From Pseudomonadota bacterium (GTDB taxonomy: Bacteria > Myxococcota > Myxococcia > Myxococcales > Anaeromyxobacteraceae), in assembly GCA_023428085.1 (NCBI GenBank), contig JAEYZK010000105.1:1-6532 (forward strand): a stretch of 6,532 nt of DNA. Reading direction: 5' to 3'. Positions 1 through 6,275 of this stretch are shown one piece after another. Below the pieces are notes generated by a model. The model had not been told where the DNA came from. It did no database searches and saw only the letters and a list, made by a program, of their open reading frames with translations. A program made the translations under genes and the position numbers. The first letter of the stretch is position 1, and each line of letters starts with the position of its first letter.

Positions 1-28
1 GGCGTACGGCCCACGCTCGGATCCGCGC

Positions 29-61
29 CCGCTCGTCCTTCGACAAGCTCAGGATGAGCGG
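29..61. repeat. Hairpin-forming dispersed repeat (REP-like), downstream of the kinase gene
   Basis: Two 11-base arms, CCGCTCGTCCT (29-39) and AGGATGAGCGG (51-61), are inverted copies with one mismatch (a G-U pair in RNA). They enclose TCGACAAGCTC. The core CTTCGACAAGCTCAGGA matches, from memory, a short palindromic sequence scattered in many high-GC bacterial genomes. It lies about 60 bases past the stop codon of the kinase gene, so a transcript from that gene would run into it. It could act as a terminator or an mRNA 3'-end stabiliser, although no T tract follows. The structure is seen directly; membership of a dispersed family is recall, and the function is inferred. Confidence 0.7.
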
Positions 62-122
62 CTGCTCGAGATGCGCTCCACCTCGCCTCAGGGAACCAGG
101 AGGCCGATTCCTTCACACTCTC

Positions 123-2699
123 TCAGGCGCTCGCGGGCTTGGTCTTCTGCGCCACCTTCCCGCGCAGGCTCGACTCGAGCAGGAGCCGGAACTGGTTGCG
201 GACCGCGGCCGCCTCGGACGTGGACGCCTCGACGTCCTTCTCCGGGCACGGCTCGGCGTTCTCGAAGACGTCCTTGCCGCGCCGGAGCGTGAGCGTGAAC
301 CGCGCGCCCTTGCCCGGCCCGTCGGAGGCGGCGACGATCGCGCCCTGGAGGTAGGTCGCGAGCTCCTTCACGAACGCGAGCCCGATGCCCGAGCCGCCCC
401 GCCGCGCCGCCCGCTTCCGGGCGCCGTAGCGGACGAAGATGCTCTCGAGCCGCTCCGGCGGGATGCCCTCGCCGTCGTCGGCGACGGCGATCTCGACCTC
501 GGCGTCGCGCACCGCGAGCGAGAGCCGGATCCGGCCCTTGCCCGGCTCGACGAACTTCGCGGCGTTGGAGACGAGGTTGTGCATGATCTGCTCGACCTTG
601 TCCGGATCGGACCAGAGGTCCTCGACCTCCGCCTCCGGGAGCGCCTCCTCGAGCACGATCCCCGAGACCGCCAGGACCGGCCGGTAGAACGCCGCCAGGT
701 CCTGGAGGAACCGCCGCGGCCGCAGCTTGCGGATCCGCAGCACGAGCCCGCGCTCGTCCATGCTGGCGAGGTCGAGGAGCCTGTCGATCGCGACCTTGAG
801 GCGGAGCGACGCCTCGTAGACGATCCCCGAGAGCTCGCGGATCTCCCCCACCCCGCGGCGCTCGTCGGCCTGCATCGCGAGCCAGGACGAGTCCATGATG
901 ATCGTCACGAGCGACCGGAAGTCGTGCGTGACGTTGGCGATGAACTCGTTGCGCATCCGATCGACGTCCTGCAGGAGCCGGTCCTTCTCGCGGATCTCCT
1001 GCACCATCATCGAGGCCTTGAGCGCGCTGCGGATCTGCCGGCCCAGCGCCAGGCCCGAGATGTCCTCCACCGGGTCGTAGGCGAGGCCCATGAACCCGAC
1101 CTCCTCCTCGCCGAACACGAGCGGCTGCCAGGTGATGTTGTACCGGTCGCCGGCCTCGAGGATCCCGGCGGGCAGGAGCTGGCGGGCCGGGTAGGTCACG
1201 CCGTCGCCCACCTGCTTGCGCCCCCGCTCGTCGAAGGCGAGGAGGAGCCGCGCCTCGTCGTACGCGCGCTCTGCCGAGGCGTGCACCGCGAGGTAGCACC
1301 GCCGGATGCCGATGCGCGGGAGCTCCCGGGCCATGTTCTCGAGGAGCGCGGAGATGTCGAACGAGCCGATGAGGGCCTCGATCACGTACTGCACGAGCTG
1401 CGTCTTCCGCGCGAGCATCCAGTTGACCCGCCACTGCTGCTGCCGCGCCGCCTCCTTCACCAGCACGCGCGCCTGGTGGAGGAGCGTCTCGCCGCCGCCG
1501 CCGCGCGCGCGCAGGCTCGCCGACTCGGTCCGGAGCGTCGTCAGGAGCTCCTCCCAGACGTCGTCGGAGAGCTCCCGCCCGAGCGGGCTGCGCAGCCAGG
1601 AGTCGAGCGTGGCGACGAAGCTCCCCGGCGCGCCGCCCTCGAGCACCTCGGCCGCGAGCGCGCTCACGAGCGCCTCGACGCAGGCGCGCCCCCGGTCGCC
1701 GAACGCGGCCGGCACGTTCTTCCGGCCGAGCGAGGCGATCACCGCCTCCGACATGTCGCGCGGCGTGGCGCCCGCGTCGCACGCGCGCGCCGGCTCGCCC
1801 GCCCGCTGCACCGCGTCCGAGAGGCACCCGCAGGAGCGGCGGAGGACGAGCTCCGTCGCGAACCGCTCGACGGGGGCCGCCGGCTCGCCGCGGATCATGC
1901 CGAGCAACACCTGGGTCGCGCGCTTCGCCATCTCCCGCGTCGGCTGGCGCACCGTCGAGAGCGGCAGCACCAGCCGCTGGGCGGCGGCGACGTCGTCGAA
2001 CCCGGTGACGGAGACCGCGTCGGGCAGCCGCACGCCCGCGTCCTCGAGGCACTCGACGGCGGCGACGGCCATCTCGTCGTTCGCCGCGACCACGGCGTCG
2101 AACGGGATCTCCTGCGCGAGCACCTGCCGGATGGCCGCGCGGGCCAGGTCCGGGTGGAAGTCGGCCCGGAGGACGAGCCGCTCGTCCACGGGGACGTCGA
2201 GCGCCGCGAGCGTCTCGCGGAACACGCGCTCGCGCTCCTGGGCGTCGTGGTTCTCGGCGTAGCCGGCGAGGAACAGGAAGCGGCGCCGCCCGTGCCGGGC
2301 GTGCAGGTGCTCGAGGAGGCCGCGCAGGCCGCCCTGCCCCTCGCACACGATGGAAGGGATCGTCGCGAGCGGGAACCCGAGGCTCACCATCGGGAGCGGC
2401 CGGAAGCGCGCGCACCAGTCGTCGAGCTGCTCGGTCCCGAGGTACTTCGCCGCCAGGCACGGCACGACGATGACGCCGTCCAGGCGGTCCGCGGACATCA
2501 GCTCGAAGATCGAGTTCCGCCGACACGCCGCCGGCGACCACACGTCGCCGCCCACGAAGTTCACGACGTTGGCGCCGGCCTCGCGCGCGACCGCCTCGAC
2601 CCCCGCCCAGATCGCCCGCTGGTAGTCCTCGTCCACGCTGTCCAGCATCACCCCGACCGTCGGTCGCCGAGGTTCAGCAGGATGCGCTGCCGTGGCCAT
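123..2699 (-). CDS. Soluble sensor histidine kinase with LacI-type ligand-binding domain
   Basis: This is an 858-aa protein. Residues 13-287 read as a LacI/periplasmic-binding-protein fold: RPTVGVMLD start, VVAANDEMAVAAVE near 203-215, VSVTGFDD near 229-236 and a PLSTVRQP hinge-like strand near 246-253. The helix-turn-helix head of LacI repressors is absent. An RRSCGC motif follows (287-292), then a helical stretch (about 310-440) and a GAF-like module (about 440-560) leading into a coiled coil (EIREKDRLLQDVDRMRNEF). The kinase core has an H-box NVTHDFRS with His592, an N-box HNLVSNAAKF (707-716), a G1 box DDGEGIP (741-747) and a G2 box GGSGIGL (768-774). A 54-residue tail of unknown role ends the protein. 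There is no signal peptide or membrane helix, so it should be cytosolic: ligand binding would control autophosphorylation. The partner regulator is not in the window. The ATG at 2699 has GGAG (2708-2711) 8 bases upstream. The ligand, possibly a sugar or related small molecule, is unknown. Confidence 0.93.
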   Translation of the reverse strand: MATAAHPAEPRRPTVGVMLDSVDEDYQRAIWAGVEAVAREAGANVVNFVGGDVWSPAACRRNSIFELMSADRLDGVIVVPCLAAKYLGTEQLDDWCARFRPLPMVSLGFPLATIPSIVCEGQGGLRGLLEHLHARHGRRRFLFLAGYAENHDAQERERVFRETLAALDVPVDERLVLRADFHPDLARAAIRQVLAQEIPFDAVVAANDEMAVAAVECLEDAGVRLPDAVSVTGFDDVAAAQRLVLPLSTVRQPTREMAKRATQVLLGMIRGEPAAPVERFATELVLRRSCGCLSDAVQRAGEPARACDAGATPRDMSEAVIASLGRKNVPAAFGDRGRACVEALVSALAAEVLEGGAPGSFVATLDSWLRSPLGRELSDDVWEELLTTLRTESASLRARGGGGETLLHQARVLVKEAARQQQWRVNWMLARKTQLVQYVIEALIGSFDISALLENMARELPRIGIRRCYLAVHASAERAYDEARLLLAFDERGRKQVGDGVTYPARQLLPAGILEAGDRYNITWQPLVFGEEEVGFMGLAYDPVEDISGLALGRQIRSALKASMMVQEIREKDRLLQDVDRMRNEFIANVTHDFRSLVTIIMDSSWLAMQADERRGVGEIRELSGIVYEASLRLKVAIDRLLDLASMDERGLVLRIRKLRPRRFLQDLAAFYRPVLAVSGIVLEEALPEAEVEDLWSDPDKVEQIMHNLVSNAAKFVEPGKGRIRLSLAVRDAEVEIAVADDGEGIPPERLESIFVRYGARKRAARRGGSGIGLAFVKELATYLQGAIVAASDGPGKGARFTLTLRRGKDVFENAEPCPEKDVEASTSEAAAVRNQFRLLLESSLRGKVAQKTKPASA

Positions 2700-2721
2700 C
2701 TGATCCGCTCCAGATAGGGAA

Positions 2722-2747
2722 CGCCCCAGTGTACGCCTTATGGGGCG
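2722..2747. promoter_or_regulatory. Inverted repeat just upstream of the kinase gene, possible operator
   Basis: Perfect 7-base arms CGCCCCA (2722-2728) and TGGGGCG (2741-2747) flank a 12-base centre. The repeat ends 23 bases before the kinase ATG and overlaps the weak promoter candidate at 2728-2755. That placement would suit a repressor or activator site, or a leader hairpin. No protein binding can be claimed from sequence alone. Confidence 0.35.
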
Positions 2748-2755
2748 GGCGAAAA
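2728..2755 (-). promoter_or_regulatory. Weak sigma70-like promoter candidate for the kinase gene
   Basis: On the minus strand, TTTTCG (2755-2750) and TACACT (2733-2728) are separated by 16 bases, matching the -35 and -10 consensus at about 3 of 6 and 4 of 6 positions. A start near 2721 would leave a leader of about 22 bases that includes the GGAG ribosome site. Another partial -35 (TTGACG at 2822-2817) lies further upstream without a convincing -10. The case rests mostly on the 189-base gap and its locally lower GC. Confidence 0.22.
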
Positions 2756-2855
2756 GTCCCTCCTCTTCGCGTCTACCGAAGCCACCAATAACCTACCCGA
2801 ACGGGACGACGCAAGGCGTCAACATGCCCGTACGCGGACACTGGACGTGCGTGGG

Positions 2856-2887
2856 GGAGCGGCGCCGCAGGCGCCGGGCGACGCTCC
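2856..2887 (-). terminator. GC-rich hairpin immediately after the kinase-less receptor gene
   Basis: The stem CGGCGCC/GGCGCCG (2860-2866 and 2870-2876, loop GCA) can be lengthened by GGAGC (2856-2860) pairing with GCTCC (2883-2887) across a 7-base bulge. It begins one base after the stop codon of the 590-aa gene in the direction of transcription. No T tract follows, so it may be a weak terminator or attenuator that lowers readthrough into the kinase gene, or a 3'-end protector. Confidence 0.35.
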
Positions 2888-2888
2888 T

Positions 2889-4661
2889 CTACCGATGCAG
2901 CTTGGAGAGGAGCCGGTCCTTCTCGCGGAGCTCCTGCATGATCATCGACGCCTTGAAGGCGCTCCGGATCTGCTCGGCGAGCGCGAGGCTCGAGATCTCC
3001 TCCTGCGGGCTGAACTCGAGCCCGATGAAGCCGATCTCCTCCTCGCCGAAGATGAGCGGCTGGTAGACCAGGCTCGCGCGCTCCGCGCGATCGAGGAAGC
3101 CCGGCGGCAGCAGCGCGTGCGCGGGGTACTCGAGGCCCTCGCGGTCGAGGGTCCTCCGCCCCGCCTGATCGTACGCGAGCAGGAGCCGCGCCTCCTGGAA
3201 GGCCGCAGCGGGCGAGGCGTGGACCGAGAGGTAGCACCGCCGGATGCCGATGCGGGGCAGCTCGCGGGCCATCGTGTCGAGCAGCGTCGGCGTGTCGAAG
3301 CAGCCGATGAGCGAGTCGATCACGTACTGGAGCGTGAGCATCTTCCGCGAGAGCCGCGCGTGCGCCTTCCAGAGCTGCTGGCGCTCCGCCTCCTTCACGA
3401 GGACGCGCGCCTGGTGGAGCAGCGCCTCCGCGCGCGCCTCGGCCGGCGGGGAGAGCCGGCCGCCGGTCTCGCGCCGGAGCAGCGAGAGGAGGTCGTCCCA
3501 CACCTCGCTGCTCGTCCCCTGCGCCAGGCTCTCGCGCAGCTCCGTGTCGAGCCGGCTCGCGAACGCGCCCGGGCCGCCGCCCACCTCCGCCACGAACGCC
3601 TGCACGAGGCCGGCGATCCCCTCCGGCCCGCGCGGCCGCAGGAGCGCACCGCCCTCCTTGCGGAGCACGGCCATGATGGCCTCGGTGAGCTGCGGGGACG
3701 GGGTGGCGTTCGACCGCCGCCCCGGGCGCGGCTCGCCGGCGCGCAGCGCCGTCTCGGAGAAGCAGCCGCACGAGCGGCGGATCACGATCTGCGTCGGGTG
3801 GCGCTCGACGGGGAGCGCGGGCTCGCCCCGGAGGATGCCGAGCAGGACCTGCACGGCGCGGCGCGCGAGCTCGAACGTCGGCTGGCGGACCGTGGTGAGC
3901 GGGAGGCGCTGCCGCTGCGCGCTCGGGATGTCGTCGAACCCGGTGATGCTCACGTCGTGCGGGATGCGGAGCCCGGCGTCCGCGCACGCGTCCGAGGCGG
4001 CGATCGCCATGTCGTCGTTGGCGGCCACCACCGCGTCGAAGTCGAGCCCCTGCCCGTGCACCTGCCGGACCGCGGCGTAGACCCGGTCCGGGCGGAAGTC
4101 GCACGGGCGGATGAGGCGCGGGTCGATCGGGATCCCGTGCTGCTTGAGCGTCTCGCGGAAGATCCGCTCGCGCGCGGCGGTGTCGGGGTTCCGCTCGGTG
4201 CCCCCGATGAACATGAACCGCTTGCGGCCGTGGCGGATGATGAGGTGCTCGACCAGGTCGCGCATGCCGAGCTGGCCCTCGGAGACGACCGAGGGCATCG
4301 AGTCGAGCGGGAACCCGACGGAGACCATCGGGAGCGGGGCGTACCGCCGGCAGTGCTCCTCGAGGGGATCGGAGCCGAGGTGCGTGGCGAGCGTCGTCGC
4401 GACGACCACGACGCCGTCCACGCTCGCGGGCGAGATGAGGTCCCAGATCCGGTTGCGCTTCACCATCAGCGCATCGTCCGGATCGAGGTTCCCGCCCACG
4501 AGGCTCACCAGGCTCGCCCCGGCCTCCTTGGCGGCGGACTCGAGCCCGGCCCAGATCGACCGCTGGAAGTCGTCGTCGACGTTGTCGATGAGGACCCCCA
4601 CCACGGGCCGCGCCGGTCGCCCGGGCTTCGACGGGGGCGGATGGGTGCCGCTGGCTTCCAT
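2889..4661 (-). CDS. LacI-type receptor protein lacking an output domain, paralogue of the adjacent kinase
   Basis: This is a 590-aa protein that aligns along its whole length with residues 1-580 of the downstream kinase. It has the LacI/periplasmic-binding fold (about 18-296; RPVVGVLIDNVDDDFQ, VVAANDDMAIAASD near 211-224, VSITGFDD near 237-244, TTVRQP near 256-261), the same RRSCGC motif (295-300), the helical linker with LLHQARVLVKEAERQQ, and the GAF-like module (about 449-570; MARELPRIGIRRCYLSVHAS). It stops at ELREKDRLLSKLHR, exactly where the kinase-bearing paralogue enters its H-box region. No HisKA or ATPase domain, DNA-binding head, signal peptide or membrane helix is visible. The ATG at 4661 lies 6 bases past the preceding stop, and its GAGG ribosome site (4666-4669) overlaps that stop codon, which implies translational coupling. 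It may be a ligand-binding partner or competitor of the kinase, or a degenerate copy. The intact reading frame and clean sequence favour a functional protein. Confidence 0.9.
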   Translation of the reverse strand: MEASGTHPPPSKPGRPARPVVGVLIDNVDDDFQRSIWAGLESAAKEAGASLVSLVGGNLDPDDALMVKRNRIWDLISPASVDGVVVVATTLATHLGSDPLEEHCRRYAPLPMVSVGFPLDSMPSVVSEGQLGMRDLVEHLIIRHGRKRFMFIGGTERNPDTAARERIFRETLKQHGIPIDPRLIRPCDFRPDRVYAAVRQVHGQGLDFDAVVAANDDMAIAASDACADAGLRIPHDVSITGFDDIPSAQRQRLPLTTVRQPTFELARRAVQVLLGILRGEPALPVERHPTQIVIRRSCGCFSETALRAGEPRPGRRSNATPSPQLTEAIMAVLRKEGGALLRPRGPEGIAGLVQAFVAEVGGGPGAFASRLDTELRESLAQGTSSEVWDDLLSLLRRETGGRLSPPAEARAEALLHQARVLVKEAERQQLWKAHARLSRKMLTLQYVIDSLIGCFDTPTLLDTMARELPRIGIRRCYLSVHASPAAAFQEARLLLAYDQAGRRTLDREGLEYPAHALLPPGFLDRAERASLVYQPLIFGEEEIGFIGLEFSPQEEISSLALAEQIRSAFKASMIMQELREKDRLLSKLHR

Positions 4662-4667
4662 GGCGCC

Positions 4668-5477
4668 TCAGGACGGCTGGACGACCGCGGCGGTCAACGC
4701 GGCCCCGGCGCTCGCCAGGGCGCGCTCGACCTGGGCGCGCGACGCGGCGTCGAAGGTGGGGTCCTCGTCCGCCGCGAGATCGAGCTGCTCCGCGAGGTAG
4801 GCTGCGAGCGCCGGCTGCACCTCGCCGAGCGGCGGCGGCTCCTGCTCGAGATCGCGCAGATCCCGGAACTCGACGGTCCCGAGCCGCTCGCCGAACGCAT
4901 GGTCGAACATGGCCCACGCCTCGAAGGCGAGATCCTGGAGCGTGAGGATGGCGAGATCGCCGAGCGGCAGGCTCTCGAGCCAGGCGGCGAGGTCGGGCTG
5001 GACGTTCGTGAACCGGTCGCGGCGGCGCTGGAGCTCGCGGGGCGACGCGTCGGCGAGGACGCGCCACATCCCCTCGACGATCTCCGGGGCGAGCACGTCG
5101 CCCCCCTGGCTGCCGCGCTCCGGGAGCAGCACCGCAGGCGGCTCGGCCCCCTGCGGCTCCGGCGCCGGCTCCGGGACGATCGCCGGCGCGTCGTCGTGGG
5201 AGCCGAGGCCCGCGGCGAGGCGGGCCCACAGGCCGAAGAGGTTCCCGTACAGCCGGCGCGCCTCGTCCGCGCTCGCGAACCGCGGCTCGTCCGGGAACAG
5301 CCCGGGGATGATCGCCGAGCGGGGCTCCCCCGCCGCGAGCGCGCGACGGAACCGCTCCGCGGCCTCGTCCGCGCCGTGCGGGGAGCCCGCCTTGGCGAGG
5401 AGCGCCGTCAGCACCTCGGGCCCCTCGTAGACCGCCGGGATGGCAGGATCGCCGCCCTGCCCGCGCCTGCGGCTCAT
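4668..5477 (-). CDS. Hypothetical acidic soluble protein, first gene of the receptor unit
   Basis: I do not recognise this family. The protein is 269 aa, with no signal peptide or membrane segment. It has two likely helical regions: an N-terminal one (about residues 15-95, containing EVLTALLAKAG and DEARRLYGNLFGLWARL) and a C-terminal one (about 130-265, containing APEIVEGMWRVLAD, LQRRRDRFTNVQPDLAAWLE and LQDLAFEAWAMFDHAFGERL). They are joined by a Pro/Glu/Ala-rich linker (about 98-120) typical of a flexible tether. The ATG at 5477 is preferred because GGAGG (5483-5487) sits 5 bases upstream; an in-frame TTG at 5498 would add 7 residues but has no comparable site. It is probably co-transcribed with the receptor gene that follows 6 bases later, so it may serve the same signalling pathway as an adaptor or client. 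That role is inferred from position only. Confidence 0.8.
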   Translation of the reverse strand: MSRRRGQGGDPAIPAVYEGPEVLTALLAKAGSPHGADEAAERFRRALAAGEPRSAIIPGLFPDEPRFASADEARRLYGNLFGLWARLAAGLGSHDDAPAIVPEPAPEPQGAEPPAVLLPERGSQGGDVLAPEIVEGMWRVLADASPRELQRRRDRFTNVQPDLAAWLESLPLGDLAILTLQDLAFEAWAMFDHAFGERLGTVEFRDLRDLEQEPPPLGEVQPALAAYLAEQLDLAADEDPTFDAASRAQVERALASAGAALTAAVVQPS

Positions 5478-5557
5478 CGGCGCCTCCGTTCCACGCAAGC
5501 CGCCGGGAGCCGCGCGCGCGCGGAGCCGAGACCTGGCGAGGCGTCCGCGACTGCTTG

Positions 5558-5602
5558 GCAGGGGGCGGCGGAGAACATCCGCCGATCAGTCTAGCCCCCT
5601 GC
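5558..5602. promoter_or_regulatory. Nested inverted repeat in the leader or promoter region of the receptor unit
   Basis: Outer arms GCAGGGGGC (5558-5566) and GCCCCCTGC (5594-5602) are perfect 9-base inverted copies. Inside them, CGGCGG (5566-5571) and CCGCCG (5579-5584) form a second stem around AGAACAT; the base at 5566 can belong to only one stem at a time. A 10-base asymmetric stretch (5585-5593 region) is left bulged. The structure lies 80-125 bases before the ATG at 5477, in the only sizeable gap ahead of the three-gene unit. It may be an operator, a leader-RNA structure or the terminator of the upstream Spy-like unit. The rest of the 5478-5652 gap includes an alternating CG run near 5510-5523 and no convincing promoter. 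Confidence 0.5.
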
Positions 5603-5629
5603 AAACGAGAATGCTGCTCGGATCGTGAC

Positions 5630-5650
5630 GGGGTCGCCCCCGGGGCCCGG
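5630..5650 (-). terminator. Small GC dyads just past the Spy-like gene
   Basis: GGGG-TCG-CCCC (5630-5640) and CCGGG-G-CCCGG (5640-5650) lie within 25 bases after the stop of the Spy-like gene on its transcribed side. They could seed a weak stem, but there is no T tract and such dyads arise easily at this GC content. The stronger structure at 5558-5602 may be the real 3' end. Confidence 0.2.
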
Positions 5651-5652
5651 CT

Positions 5653-6249
5653 CTAGATGTCGTCCGACGGATCGTCCTCGTCGGCGGCGGAGGGCGCGCC
5701 GTGGCGCGAGCCGCGCATGTTCCAGCCGGGACCGTCGCCCGGACCCATGCCCTGCCCACGCCCCGGGCCGTGGTGGCGCATCGCCCTTCGCTCGATCCGG
5801 TCCCGGAACGTCCCCAGGAAGAGCGCTGCACGGGCCTTCTGCTCGGGCGAAAGGTCGCGGGTCACGGCCTGGAGCATCTCCCGGTCCAGCGCCTGCATCC
5901 GGGTCCGCGCCTCGAGGAGCTTCGCGATCGCGCCGTCCACCTCCGCGGCGGTGGCCTTCCCGCCCCGGGCCGCGGCGCGGAGCACGCCGTGCGCGTCCGC
6001 GGCTTGCTTGCGCGCCACCTTGCGACGCTCGTCGAACCTCGCGAGCTGCTCGCCCAGCCGGAGCGCCGCCGGCGTGTCGAGGTCGAGCGCCTCGGCGAGA
6101 CCGAGCGTCCGCGCGAGCCGCATCCGCTTCTCGGCGCGCGCCGCGTCGGATCCGCGCTGGGCCTGCGCGGCCTCGACCTTCGGGGCCTCCGCCCGCCCGA
6201 GGGCAGGCGCCAGGACCACCGCCATGAGCACCACCAGGATTCGCCGCAT
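5653..6249 (-). CDS. Spy/CpxP/ZraP-like periplasmic protein
   Basis: This 198-aa protein starts with a Sec-type signal peptide (MRRILVVLMAVVLAPALGRA, likely cut after Ala20), so the mature protein should be periplasmic. The mature part is mostly charged helix. It contains LSPEQKARAALFL (133-145), a good match to the LTxxQ motif of the Spy/CpxP family and of metal-resistance relatives such as ZraP, and a helical hairpin-like stretch at about 36-130. The C-terminus carries a Gly/His/Met-rich segment (159-184, with HHGPGRGQGMGPGDG) and an acidic end, both possible metal ligands. Family members act as periplasmic chaperones or stress and metal sensors; which applies here cannot be told. The ATG at 6249 is chosen because it gives the signal peptide and has GAGGG (6255-6259) 5 bases upstream. 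The frame stays open upstream to 6408, but that stretch overlaps the preceding gene. It lies 26 bases after that gene and is probably in the same operon. Confidence 0.85.
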   Translation of the reverse strand: MRRILVVLMAVVLAPALGRAEAPKVEAAQAQRGSDAARAEKRMRLARTLGLAEALDLDTPAALRLGEQLARFDERRKVARKQAADAHGVLRAAARGGKATAAEVDGAIAKLLEARTRMQALDREMLQAVTRDLSPEQKARAALFLGTFRDRIERRAMRHHGPGRGQGMGPGDGPGWNMRGSRHGAPSAADEDDPSDDI

Positions 6250-6275
6250 CTCGTCCCTCGCTTCCCGATCCTGCG

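Noticed and set aside
54..2717. Long open frame of 887 codons on the plus strand, antisense to the kinase
   Set aside because: Its product is a low-complexity run of Arg, Leu, Glu, His and Asp with no domain pattern. It mirrors the kinase gene and is a product of high GC content.
2700..2888. A lost or frameshifted kinase domain behind the 590-aa receptor
   Set aside because: Reading past the stop gives RSVARRLRRRSP-type sequence with no H, N or G boxes, and 189 bases are too short for the roughly 280 missing residues.
5478..5498. TTG start adding 7 residues to the hypothetical protein
   Set aside because: The ATG at 5477 has GGAGG at ideal spacing, and the extension would include that site in the coding region.
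5508..5523. Alternating CG run as a special structure
   Set aside because: It is short and expected at this base composition; no other support.
2847..5594. Long open frame of 915 codons on the plus strand
   Set aside because: It spans two minus-strand genes and their junction, has the same low-complexity composition and no ribosome site of note; a shadow frame.
2773..5604. Minus-strand 943-codon frame that seems to fuse the hypothetical and receptor genes
   Set aside because: The translation is Arg/Ala/Pro-rich in a shifted frame. The real proteins in the other frames show clear domain sequence.
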